From DASRHY01 sp046765875 (lineage in GTDB: Bacteria; Actinomycetota; Actinomycetes; Propionibacteriales; Kribbellaceae): a stretch of 19,157 nucleotides of DNA. Position 1 is the stretch's first letter; each line of letters starts with the position of its first letter. This document shows positions 1 through 7,031 of this stretch, one piece after another. The stretch spans positions 1-19,157 of the forward strand of contig JBKPSJ010000041.1 in assembly GCA_046765875.1 (NCBI GenBank), written 5' to 3'. Position numbers and translations under genes: made by a program. The notes under the pieces were generated by a model. It was given only the letters and a program-made list of their open reading frames with translations. It did not search any database and was not told where the DNA came from.

Positions 1-43
1 CTCCCAGGCTTCGCACCCCGCACGCAGGCACGCGAACCCCCGC

Positions 44-61
44 CCAGGGTGCGAACCCTGG
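44..61. repeat. Perfect 7-bp hairpin with GCGA loop
   Basis: CCAGGGT (44-50) and ACCCTGG (55-61) are exact reverse complements around the four bases GCGA. This is a GNRA-type tetraloop if transcribed on the plus strand. A shorter similar hairpin follows at about 65-78. Both use the same GGGTGCGAACCC core as the tandem array at 212-348. Confidence 0.6.
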
Positions 62-211
62 CATGGGGTGCGAACCCTGGTACGGGGTGCGGTGCAGGCC
101 GGGCAGGGGCGAACTGCCGGCGGAATGCGAGCACCGAGACCGCCCGCCCGCATGTCACGGCTTCGGTTGTCGCGGCCTAGCACCCCCTCCCAGGGTTCGC
201 ACCCGGCATAC

Positions 212-348
212 GGGGGTGCGAAGCCGTGCCGGGGGTGCGAAGCCGTGCCGGGGGTGCGAAGCCGTGCCGGGGGTGCGAACCCCGTGCCGGGGGTGCGAAG
301 CCCGTGCCGGGGGTGCGAACCCCGTACCGGGGGTGCGAAGCCCGTGCC
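212..348. repeat. Tandem array of seven 19-20 bp units
   Basis: Seven head-to-tail units are visible. Three are the 19-base form GGGGGTGCGAAGCCGTGCC (212-230, 231-249, 250-268). Four are 20-base variants carrying AACCCC or AAGCCC after the GGGGGTGCG core (269-288, 289-308, 309-328, 329-348). A decayed copy follows from 349. In the AACCCC variants the unit can fold as a GGGGT/ACCCC stem with a GCGA loop. There are no unique spacers, so this is not a CRISPR array. The two length classes alternate in a way that suggests local duplication or slippage. Its function is unknown. Confidence 0.85.
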
Positions 349-401
349 GGGGATGCAAACCGGGTGCGAACCCGCGACCAGGGGTGTGAACGGCTGGTGG
401 G

Positions 402-2183
402 CTACCTGGTGTAGAGGGCCTCGATGTCGGCTTCGTGCTTCTTGGTCACGATGTGCCGGCGCAGGCTGAGCTTGAGGCTGAGTTCGCCGTTCTCCTGGGT
501 CCAGTCCGTCGGGAGGATGGTGAACTTGCGAATCGACTCGGCCTTCGACACCAGCGAGTTCGCGTCGTCAATCGCCTTCTGGATCTCGGCGATCAGGTCC
601 GGATCGTCGACCACATCCGCCACCTCGGAGGACTTGCCGCGATCCGAGGCCCACGGCCCGATGGTCTCGCCGTCGATCGTCACCAGCGCTGCGATGAACG
701 GCCGGCCGTCGCCGACCACCATGGCCTGGCTGACCAGCGGGTGCAGCCGGATCTGGTCCTCCAGCACGGCCGGCGCCACGTTCTTGCCGCCCGCGGTGAC
801 CAGGATCTCCTTCTTCCGGCCGGTGATCTTGATGAAGCCGTCGTCGTCGACCTCGCCCAGGTCGCCGGTGTGGAACCAGCCGTCCTCGATCGCCGCCGCG
901 GTCGCCTCGTCGTTCTTCCAGTAGCCGACCATCACTTGGCCGCCCTGGAACAACAGTTCGCCGTCCTCGGCGACCCGGACCGAGACGCCCGGGAGCGGCC
1001 GGCCCACCGTGCCGATGCGGATGTCGTCAGGCAGGTTGACTGACAGCGCAGCGGTGGTCTCGGTCAGGCCGTACCCCTCGAGCACCGGTACGCCGATCCC
1101 GCGGAAGAAATGCGCCAGTCGGTCGCCCAGCGGAGCGCCACCGGAGACCGCGTAGTCGACCTGGCCGCCGAGCACGGCGCGGAGCTTGCGGTACACGAGA
1201 CGGTCGTACAGCGCGTGCTGGATGCGCATGTTGATCCCGGGCTTGCCATTTGCCCTGGAGTACGCGATGGCCGCCTCTGCCGCGGCGTCGAAGATCTTGC
1301 CCCGGCCGGACGAGTGGGCGGTCTGGCTCGCGGTGTTGAACACCTTCTCGAACACGCGCGGCACGCTGAGGATGAACGTCGGCTTGAACTCGCCGAGATC
1401 GGCGACCAGGTTCTTCACGTCCGCGGTGTGGCCGAGCTTGACCCGCATCATCACGCAGCCGACCTGGATGATCCGGGCGAACACATGCGCCAGCGGCAGG
1501 AACAGCAACGTCGACGCCCCGTCCAGCACGAACAGCTTGTCCAGCACCTTGACCGCGGTCTCGAGCTCGGACATGAAGTTGGCGTGGGTGATCTTGCAAC
1601 CCTTCGGCCGGCCCGTCGTACCGGAGGTGTAGATCAGCGTGGCCAGGTCGCCCGGGATGACCTCCGCGCGGCGCTTTTCGAGATCGGCGTCGCTGATGTC
1701 GTCGCCGAGAGCGGTGAGCTGGTCGACGGCGCCGCCCTCGATCTGCCAGACCTCCTGCAGCGACGGCGCCTCCGGCCGGGCCGCCTCGACCACGGTGGCG
1801 TGTGCAGGGCGCTCGACGACCGCGGCGACGGCCTCGGAGTCGGTCAGGATCCACTGGATCTGCGCCGCCGACGAGGTCTCGTAGATGGGCACGGTGACCG
1901 CACCGATCGACCAGATCGCGTAGTCGACCAGGGTCCATTCGTACCGGGTAGGGCTGAGCAGCGCGACCCGGTCGCCGTGCTGTACGCCGGCCGCCATCAG
2001 GCCCTTCGCGACGGCGGCCACCTGGTCCTTGAACTGGGCGGCGGTGACGTCGATCCAGCCCGCCTCGGTACGACGCGCGAACACCGCGGAGGCCGGGTGC
2101 GAGGAGGCGTTGTTCCAGACCGGGTCGCTGAGGCTGCCGGTCGTCGGGGGCGGAACGATCGCGGGGGTGGTGTACTCGCGCAT
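402..2183 (-). CDS. Long-chain acyl-CoA synthetase (FadD15-like, AMP-forming)
   Basis: This 593-residue protein belongs to the ANL adenylate-forming superfamily. It activates fatty acids with ATP to an acyl-adenylate and then an acyl-CoA. Visible motifs are the P-loop YTSGTTGRPKG near residue 190, the GYGLTETTAA adenylate motif near 370, the GDLGEVDDDGF hinge-side Asp motif near 440, and GRKKEILVTAGGKNVAP near 460 before the small mobile C-terminal domain. Length and motif spacing match the FadD15 type (about 600 residues). The ATG start is preceded by AGGAGG at good spacing on the minus strand. The gene is divergent from the SRPBCC gene, with an 80-base gap. Known relatives act at the membrane on long-chain acyl groups; the exact chain length cannot be read here. 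Confidence 0.93.
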   Translation of the reverse strand: MREYTTPAIVPPPTTGSLSDPVWNNASSHPASAVFARRTEAGWIDVTAAQFKDQVAAVAKGLMAAGVQHGDRVALLSPTRYEWTLVDYAIWSIGAVTVPIYETSSAAQIQWILTDSEAVAAVVERPAHATVVEAARPEAPSLQEVWQIEGGAVDQLTALGDDISDADLEKRRAEVIPGDLATLIYTSGTTGRPKGCKITHANFMSELETAVKVLDKLFVLDGASTLLFLPLAHVFARIIQVGCVMMRVKLGHTADVKNLVADLGEFKPTFILSVPRVFEKVFNTASQTAHSSGRGKIFDAAAEAAIAYSRANGKPGINMRIQHALYDRLVYRKLRAVLGGQVDYAVSGGAPLGDRLAHFFRGIGVPVLEGYGLTETTAALSVNLPDDIRIGTVGRPLPGVSVRVAEDGELLFQGGQVMVGYWKNDEATAAAIEDGWFHTGDLGEVDDDGFIKITGRKKEILVTAGGKNVAPAVLEDQIRLHPLVSQAMVVGDGRPFIAALVTIDGETIGPWASDRGKSSEVADVVDDPDLIAEIQKAIDDANSLVSKAESIRKFTILPTDWTQENGELSLKLSLRRHIVTKKHEADIEALYTR

Positions 2184-2263
2184 CCGTGCTCCTCCTGGTT
2201 GGCGTTCCCCCGCACGTTACAGTCACGTACTCGGAGGTAGTAGGACCAAGTTCGAGAGGACCG

Positions 2264-3151
2264 ATGCCGTCCATCGACATCGCCTGTGACGATTTCGTCG
2301 TTGCGGAACCAGCCTACGTGGCCGCCCGGCTCGGCGACCGCGCGTTGTGGCACGAATGGTGGCCCGGGCTCGAGCTCACCCCGTACGAGGAACGCGGCCT
2401 GGAGGGCGTGCGCTGGACCGTCGCCGGCGACGTGACCGGCACCGCCGAGCTGTGGCTGGAGCGGGTACGCGACGGCGTCGTCGTGCACTGGTACCTGCGT
2501 GCCGACCCCGCCGGACGGCGCAACCCGCGCCGGATCCGCGACGCGTACGTGGCGGCGTACCGGGCCAAGCTCTGGTCGTTCAAGGACGAGATCGAGGGCG
2601 ACCGCTCGCCGGGAGAACACCGCCCGGGATGGGATCCCGCGATAGTGTCCGGTGGGACGCATGATGCTGCGCCGGACGAGTCGCCCAACCAGGCGCCGAA
2701 CGAGTTGGAAGGGGTAACGATGGCCGAGCAGACGACCTCATCCATCACCGTGAACGCGAGCCCGGCGGAGATCATGGACGTGATCGCGGACTTCGAGGCG
2801 TACCCCGAGTGGGCGGACTCGGTACGCGAGACCGAGGTGCTGTCGATCGGTGCGGACGGCCGTGCCAAGCAGGTCCGGTTCAACGTCGACGCCGGCGCGA
2901 TCAAGGACGAATACACGCTGGACTACACCTGGTCCCCGACCGATGTCCGCTGGACCCTCGTCGAGGCGAAGATGCTCAAGGGCCTGGACGGCGCGTACGT
3001 GCTCCAGGACCTCGGCGACGGCAGCACCGAGGTGACCTATCGGCTCACCGTCGACATCAGCATCCCGATGATCGGCCTGCTCAAGCGCAAGGCGGAGAAG
3101 GTCATCATCGACACCGCCCTGAAGGGCCTGAAGAAGCGCGTGGAGTCCTGA
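2264..3151 (+). CDS. Tandem double-domain SRPBCC protein (two cyclase/lipid-transport-like domains)
   Basis: This open frame of 295 codons holds two START/SRPBCC-fold domains, which bind hydrophobic ligands in a helix-grip pocket. Domain 1 (about residues 1-118, starting MPSIDIACDDF) resembles a polyketide-cyclase-like protein of Streptomyces. A Pro/Asp/Glu-rich linker covers about 119-152. Domain 2 (residues 153-295, starting MAEQTTSSITV and ending LKGLKKRVES) resembles M. tuberculosis TB16.3 (Rv2185c), which is normally a separate protein of about 144 residues. There is no stop codon between them, and codon 153 is an ATG with its own ribosome-binding site. The cell may therefore make a fusion, a separate domain 2, or both. 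ATG 2264 was chosen because GAGAGGA precedes it and the upstream 26 codons do not resemble the family. The ligand is unknown. Confidence 0.8.
   Translation: MPSIDIACDDFVVAEPAYVAARLGDRALWHEWWPGLELTPYEERGLEGVRWTVAGDVTGTAELWLERVRDGVVVHWYLRADPAGRRNPRRIRDAYVAAYRAKLWSFKDEIEGDRSPGEHRPGWDPAIVSGGTHDAAPDESPNQAPNELEGVTMAEQTTSSITVNASPAEIMDVIADFEAYPEWADSVRETEVLSIGADGRAKQVRFNVDAGAIKDEYTLDYTWSPTDVRWTLVEAKMLKGLDGAYVLQDLGDGSTEVTYRLTVDISIPMIGLLKRKAEKVIIDTALKGLKKRVES
2707..2722 (+). promoter_or_regulatory. Internal ribosome-binding site and ATG for a separate second SRPBCC domain
   Basis: GGAAGGGG (2707-2714) lies 5 bases before ATG 2720, exactly where the TB16.3-like domain begins. A TAGTGT box at 2643-2648 could be a -10 element for an internal transcript, but no good -35 is seen. 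Together these look like a former intergenic region that is now open in frame. Confidence 0.55.
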
Positions 3152-3158
3152 GCCGCAG

Positions 3159-3548
3159 ATGACCAGGGAACAGGTCGGCGGCGTCGCCGAGGAGGCGGCC
3201 AAGCTCTTCGCCGCGCTCCGCAGGGATGACCGTCCCGAACACGAGGGGCAGGGGCACCGGCTCGGGCCCGAGTGCCAGTGGTGCCCGCTGTGCCAGCTGA
3301 TGTATCTGGTCCGGCACTCCGGACCGGACACCGTCGAGCAGCTCGCCTCGGCGGCCTCCGGCGTGCTCGGATCGCTGCGCGGTCTCCTCGACGCCGCGGC
3401 GGAATCCGCGCGGGCCAAGGCGGCCGAGGACCGCCGGCGCGACTCCAGGGCCGCGGACACCGAGGCAGAGGCCGACGAAGCCGAGGTGGAAGCCGCGGAG
3501 AAGCCGGAGCGGATCGACGTGAGCGAGGACCCGGACCGATGGGACTGA
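3159..3548 (+). CDS. Small acidic conserved actinobacterial protein with a CX2CX2C motif
   Basis: This is a 129-residue protein of unknown function. The N-terminal half is helical and contains the motif ECQWCPLCQ around residues 38-46, with three closely spaced cysteines that could hold a metal or form a redox pair. Residues about 55-80 form an amphipathic helix. The C-terminal third is very rich in Glu, Asp, Ala and Arg (coiled or disordered). Similar small proteins with a C-x-WCP-x-C core occur next to the glucokinase gene in Streptomyces (DUF5304 may be the family, from memory and unverified). It starts 7 bases after the SRPBCC stop, and its last 10 bases overlap the glucokinase start, so it is probably translationally coupled to that enzyme. 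Confidence 0.78.
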   Translation: MTREQVGGVAEEAAKLFAALRRDDRPEHEGQGHRLGPECQWCPLCQLMYLVRHSGPDTVEQLASAASGVLGSLRGLLDAAAESARAKAAEDRRRDSRAADTEAEADEAEVEAAEKPERIDVSEDPDRWD

Positions 3549-4486
3549 CGATCGGCATCGACGTCGGCGGTACGAAGATCGCCGCCGGCGTCGTGGACAC
3601 CAACGGCGACATCGTCGCCAGGACGCGACGTGACACACCGGCCGAGTCGGTGGACGCGACCGCCGAGGCGATCTGCGCCGCGGCAATCGAACTGGTAGAA
3701 GGGCACGATGTCGAAGCCGTGGGGATCGGCGCGGCCGGCTACGTGTCGTCGGACCGGTCGACGGTGTTGTTCGCGCCCAACCTCGCGTGGCGCGACGAGC
3801 CCCTGGGCAAACGGGTCGCCGACGAGGTCGGCCTGCCGGTCGTGGTGGAGAACGACGCGAACGCGGCCGCCTGGGCGGAGTTCGAGTACGGCGCTGCCAG
3901 GCATGTTCGCCACATGGTGTGCGTGACCGTCGGCACCGGCATCGGCGGCGGTGTGGTGATCGAAGGCGAACTGCTCCGAGGAGCCCACGGCGTCGGCGCC
4001 GAGCTGGGTCACATGCGCGTGGTGCCGGGCGGGCACCGGTGCGGCTGTGGCGCCCGCGGCTGCCTGGAGCAGTACGCGTCGGGCCAGGCACTTGTCCGCG
4101 AGGCACGGGAGCTCGCCGAGTCCGGCTCGCTGGCCGCCGCGGAGATGATGGCGGCCTGCGGCATCACCGACCCGGCCGACCTGACCGGCCCGATGATCAC
4201 ACGCGCGGCACAGGATGGCGACGGGTGCGCCCGCGAGCTGCTCGAGGACGTCGGCCACTGGCTCGGCGAGGGCGTGGCGTCGATCGTGACCATGTTCGAC
4301 CCGAGTCTGGTGGTCCTGGGCGGCGGCGTCAGCGCCGCGGCCGAGCTGGTGCTCGAGCCGGCACAACGGGCGTTCGACCGGACCCTGCCGGCCAGGGCGA
4401 ATCGGCCGCACCCGAGTTTCGGCATAGCCCAGCTCGGCAACGACGCCGGCATCATCGGCGCGGCGGACCTCGCTCGTCACCGTTAG
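3539..4486 (+). CDS. ROK-family glucokinase, copy A
   Basis: This 315-residue sugar kinase of the ROK family most likely phosphorylates glucose with ATP in the cytoplasm. It shows the phosphate-binding IGIDVGGTK (residues 5-13), the catalytic Asp106 in VENDANAAAW, GTGIGGG near 137, and the ROK zinc site (His158 in ELGH, Cys168, Cys170 and Cys175 in CGCGARGC). The length equals that of Streptomyces GlkA (about 317). ATG 3539 overlaps the stop of the upstream gene by 10 bases and places IGIDVGG right at the N terminus. Frame upstream of it is the shadow of the neighbour. A second ROK kinase follows after 9 bases. Both copies keep every active-site residue I can check. Other hexose or N-acetylhexosamine substrates cannot be excluded. 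Confidence 0.9.
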   Translation: MGLTIGIDVGGTKIAAGVVDTNGDIVARTRRDTPAESVDATAEAICAAAIELVEGHDVEAVGIGAAGYVSSDRSTVLFAPNLAWRDEPLGKRVADEVGLPVVVENDANAAAWAEFEYGAARHVRHMVCVTVGTGIGGGVVIEGELLRGAHGVGAELGHMRVVPGGHRCGCGARGCLEQYASGQALVREARELAESGSLAAAEMMAACGITDPADLTGPMITRAAQDGDGCARELLEDVGHWLGEGVASIVTMFDPSLVVLGGGVSAAAELVLEPAQRAFDRTLPARANRPHPSFGIAQLGNDAGIIGAADLARHR

Positions 4487-4495
4487 GAGCAGACG

Positions 4496-5578
4496 ATGGC
4501 GCTGACCCAGCAGCTGACGATCGGGATCGACGTCGGGGGTACGAAGGTCGCCGCCGGAGTGGTCGACCCGGAGGGTCACGTCCTCGAACGGATGCGGATG
4601 GACACCCCGACCAAGCATCCGAAGGACACCGAGGACGCGATCGCCAATGTCGTGGAGACGCTTGAGGCGCGCCACGACGTGATTGCGGTCGGGATCGGCG
4701 CGGCCGGGTTCGTCGACGTGACGCGCTCGTCTGTGCTGTTCGCCCCGCACCTGGCCTGGCGGCACGAGCCGCTCCGGGACGCCGTCGAGCGCCGGCTCGG
4801 GCTACCGGTGGTGGTCGAGAACGACGCGAACGCGGCGGCCTGGTCGGAGTGGCGGTTCGGCGCCGCCCAGGGCGAGAGCCACCTGGTCGTGGTCAACCTC
4901 GGCACCGGGATCGGCGGCGGCATCCTCCTCGACGGTGCCCTGCAGCGCGGTAAGTACGGCATCGCCGGCGAGTTCGGTCACATGCAGGTGGTGCCCGGCG
5001 GACACCGTTGCGAGTGCGGCAACCGCGGCTGCTGGGAGCAGTACGCGTCCGGCAACGCGCTCGGCCGCGAAGCGCGCGAGATGGCCCGGTCCGACTCGCC
5101 GGTGGCCCAGAACCTGCTGCGCCGGGTCAACGACGACGTCGACAAGATCACCGGGCTGGTGGTGACCGACGCGGCCAAGGACGGCGACCCGGTGGCCGTC
5201 GAATTGCTCGAGGACGTCGGCCGCTGGCTCGGAATCGGACTGGCCAACCTGGCGGCCGCGCTCGACCCGGGCACCTTTGTGATCGGCGGCGGGGTCTGCG
5301 ACGCCGGCGAACTACTGCTCGGACCGGCCCGCGAGGCGTTCCGGCGTACGCTGACCGGCCGCGGCTTCCGGCCCGAGGCCCGGGTGGTACGTGCGGTGCT
5401 CGGCCCGGATGCGGGCCTGGTTGGCGCGGCGGACCTCGCCCGCGAGGAGGCCACCTGGCTGCGCCGGGTCCGGGTCAAGACCACAGCCGTGACCGCGTCG
5501 GCCCGAACTGCGCGGACGGCGAAGAAGGCGGCCAGCCGCCGTACCGGGATGCGCGCCAGCCAGCGGCCCGACACCTGA
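4496..5578 (+). CDS. ROK-family glucokinase, copy B, with basic C-terminal tail
   Basis: This 360-residue ROK kinase is more than half identical by eye to the copy just upstream. It has IGIDVGGTK (residues 9-17), Asp110 in VENDANAAAW, GTGIGGG, and the zinc site (His162, Cys172, Cys174, Cys179 in CECGNRGC). It differs by a C-terminal tail of about 38 residues after the ROK domain, rich in Lys, Arg, Ala and Thr and ending RASQRPDT, which the family does not need. The Shine-Dalgarno AGGAG overlaps the stop codon of copy A and lies 6 bases before the ATG, so the two are probably co-translated. It is likely also a glucokinase, but the pair may have split substrates (glucose versus another hexose) or regulation. 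Confidence 0.9.
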   Translation: MALTQQLTIGIDVGGTKVAAGVVDPEGHVLERMRMDTPTKHPKDTEDAIANVVETLEARHDVIAVGIGAAGFVDVTRSSVLFAPHLAWRHEPLRDAVERRLGLPVVVENDANAAAWSEWRFGAAQGESHLVVVNLGTGIGGGILLDGALQRGKYGIAGEFGHMQVVPGGHRCECGNRGCWEQYASGNALGREAREMARSDSPVAQNLLRRVNDDVDKITGLVVTDAAKDGDPVAVELLEDVGRWLGIGLANLAAALDPGTFVIGGGVCDAGELLLGPAREAFRRTLTGRGFRPEARVVRAVLGPDAGLVGAADLAREEATWLRRVRVKTTAVTASARTARTAKKAASRRTGMRASQRPDT

Positions 5579-5582
5579 GACC

Positions 5583-6272
5583 ATGCGGGTCCTGTCGTAC
5601 AACATCCACCGCTGGGGCGACGACCGCGCCGCGCTGACCCGGGTGTTCGCGGCCTGCAAGCCCGACGTGGCGCTGGTGCAGGAGGGGCCGACGTGGTTCG
5701 GCACCGGTCGCCGCCGGCGCGCGATGGCCGCCTCGGTCGGGATGCGGTACGTCGCCGGCGCCGCGCGCAACGTCATCCTCGTCGCCGACGGCATCGAGCT
5801 GTCCGACCCGCACGGCTGGCGGGTCTGGCGCCCGTTCGTCCGGCGCCGGCTCCGGCTGATCGCGACCCAACTGCCCGGTGGTGCCGTCGGCGCTCTGGTC
5901 AAGCTGGACGAGTCAGCGGTCGCGCTGGTCGTGTGCCACCTCGGTCTGCACACGCGCGGCCGGCAGCGCGAGGTGGACCAGGTGCTGCGCGGATGTAGGT
6001 CGTTCGGTACGCCGTATCTGCTGGTCGGCGATCTCAACGAGGAGCCGGACGGGCCGGTGTGGAAAAAGCTCGCCGATGCGGCGCTGACCGATCTGGGCGC
6101 CGACGCCGGACCGACGTTTCCGTCCAGCGGCGCCTACAAGCGGATCGACGGCGCGCACGCCTCGGCCGGTCTGACGGCCCGGCTGCTGCCGCGCACCGGA
6201 GTGTCTGCCGATGACCTGGCCGCCGCCTCCGACCACCTGCCGATGCTTGTCGAGGTCGGCATGCAGCCGTGA
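5583..6272 (+). CDS. Endonuclease/exonuclease/phosphatase (EEP) family protein
   Basis: This 229-residue protein has the DNase I-like metal-dependent phosphodiesterase fold. The order of motifs matches the family: SYNIH with Asn7, VQEG with Glu34, VCHLGLH with its histidines near 120-124, VGDLNEEP with Asp and Asn near 147-149, RID near 185, and SDHLP with the catalytic Asp-His near 219-220. No signal peptide or membrane segment is seen, so it is probably cytoplasmic. The substrate could be DNA, a phosphoinositide-like lipid or another phosphodiester, and the sequence does not decide. It starts 4 bases after copy B of the glucokinase and is probably the last gene of that operon. It converges on the crotonase gene with a 9-base gap. 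Confidence 0.85.
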   Translation: MRVLSYNIHRWGDDRAALTRVFAACKPDVALVQEGPTWFGTGRRRRAMAASVGMRYVAGAARNVILVADGIELSDPHGWRVWRPFVRRRLRLIATQLPGGAVGALVKLDESAVALVVCHLGLHTRGRQREVDQVLRGCRSFGTPYLLVGDLNEEPDGPVWKKLADAALTDLGADAGPTFPSSGAYKRIDGAHASAGLTARLLPRTGVSADDLAAASDHLPMLVEVGMQP

Positions 6273-6281
6273 TGGTTGCGT

Positions 6282-7031
6282 TCAGCGCTTCTTCCGGTTG
6301 AGGAAGGCGAGCATCGCCTCGCGGGCCGCGTCGGAGCCGAACAGGCTCGCCGACAACTCGGCCAGTTCGTTGCCGCGGGCATCGATGTTGGCGAGCAGCG
6401 GCCCGGTGAGCAGCTTCTTGGTCTCCCGCAACCCCTGCGGCAGGCCCTTCAGCAGCGAGCCGACCACCGTGTCGACCGTGTCGTCGAGCTCGTCGTCCGG
6501 CACCGTCCGGCTGACCAGCCCGATCCGCTCCGCCTCGGCGCCGTCGAACCCGTCGCCGGTCAGGAAGGAGTAGGAGGCCGCACGGTCCGTCAGTCTGGGC
6601 AGCACGGTCAGGGAGATCGTGGCGGCCGCGAGCCCGAGCCGGACCTCGGTGAGCGCGAACGTCGACGACGTACCGGCGACGCTGATGTCGGCGGCGGCGA
6701 CGATCCCGATCCCGCCGGCCCGGACCGGCCCGGCGACCCGGGCGACGACAGGCTTCGGGCAGGCCACGATCGCACGCTGGACGTCGACCATCCGCTTCGC
6801 GCCGACCGCCATGCCGACCGTGGTCGCCTCGGACAGGTCGGCGCCGGCGCAGAACACGTCGATCGCCGACCGGATCACCACCACCCGGACGGCGTCGTCG
6901 GCTCCGGCGCTCTCGATGTGCGCCAGCAGCTCACCGGTGAGCTGCTGGGACAGTGCGTTCTTGTTGTGCGGCGAGTCGAGGGTGACGGTCGCGACGCCGT
7001 CGGCGACAGCAAGGCGCACCAGCTCGGTCAC
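6282..7031 (-). CDS. Enoyl-CoA hydratase/isomerase (crotonase) family protein
   Basis: This 249-residue crotonase-fold protein would hydrate or isomerise an acyl-CoA double bond. The oxyanion-hole elements FCAGADLSE (near 60) and AGGIGIVAAADISVAG (near 105) are present. The second catalytic Glu is kept in the ALTEVRLGL motif. The position of the first classical Glu (GGGCEL in the rat enzyme) is Gly here. The TEVRLGL...ISLTV pattern is like methylglutaconyl-CoA or carboxygeranoyl-CoA hydratase relatives, so a branched-chain acyl-CoA substrate is possible. The GTG start is set by the GTGA overlap with the stop of the upstream TIGR00300 gene. A longer frame upstream is only its shadow. It is the last gene of the minus-strand operon. 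Confidence 0.88.
   Translation of the reverse strand: MTELVRLAVADGVATVTLDSPHNKNALSQQLTGELLAHIESAGADDAVRVVVIRSAIDVFCAGADLSEATTVGMAVGAKRMVDVQRAIVACPKPVVARVAGPVRAGGIGIVAAADISVAGTSSTFALTEVRLGLAAATISLTVLPRLTDRAASYSFLTGDGFDGAEAERIGLVSRTVPDDELDDTVDTVVGSLLKGLPQGLRETKKLLTGPLLANIDARGNELAELSASLFGSDAAREAMLAFLNRKKR

Larger units (their letters stand above)
1..401. other. Gene-free repeat-rich region downstream of the acyl-CoA synthetase gene
   Basis: No convincing gene is seen here. All reading frames through this block translate into low-complexity Gly/Arg/Cys/Pro repeats that mirror the DNA repeats. The block carries many copies of the core GGGTGCGAA or its reverse complement TTCGCACCC, scattered at 1-100 and 190-210 and in tandem at 212-348. 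The middle part (about 100-190) is free of the core. The region follows the stop codon of the minus-strand acyl-CoA synthetase gene, so transcripts of that gene may run into it. Confidence 0.7.

Noticed and set aside
212..348. CRISPR array
   Set aside because: Units follow each other directly with no unique spacers, and no cas genes are nearby.
63..469. Cys/Gly/Arg-rich open frames over the repeat block
   Set aside because: They exist in several frames at once and only translate the DNA repeats; no ribosome-binding site or family resemblance is seen.
2199..2223. Promoter TTGGCG/TACAGT upstream of the SRPBCC gene
   Set aside because: The spacer is only 13 bases, too short for a SigA promoter, although TACAGT alone may still be a -10 box.
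1027..2280. Long open frames overlapping the acyl-CoA synthetase gene in other frames and on the other strand
   Set aside because: Arg/Ala/Gly-rich translations without motifs, typical of very GC-rich DNA opposite or beside a real gene.
2738..4765. 675-codon minus-strand frame opposite the SRPBCC and glucokinase genes
   Set aside because: Low-complexity His/Arg/Ala translation; the plus strand carries well-supported genes with intact motifs.
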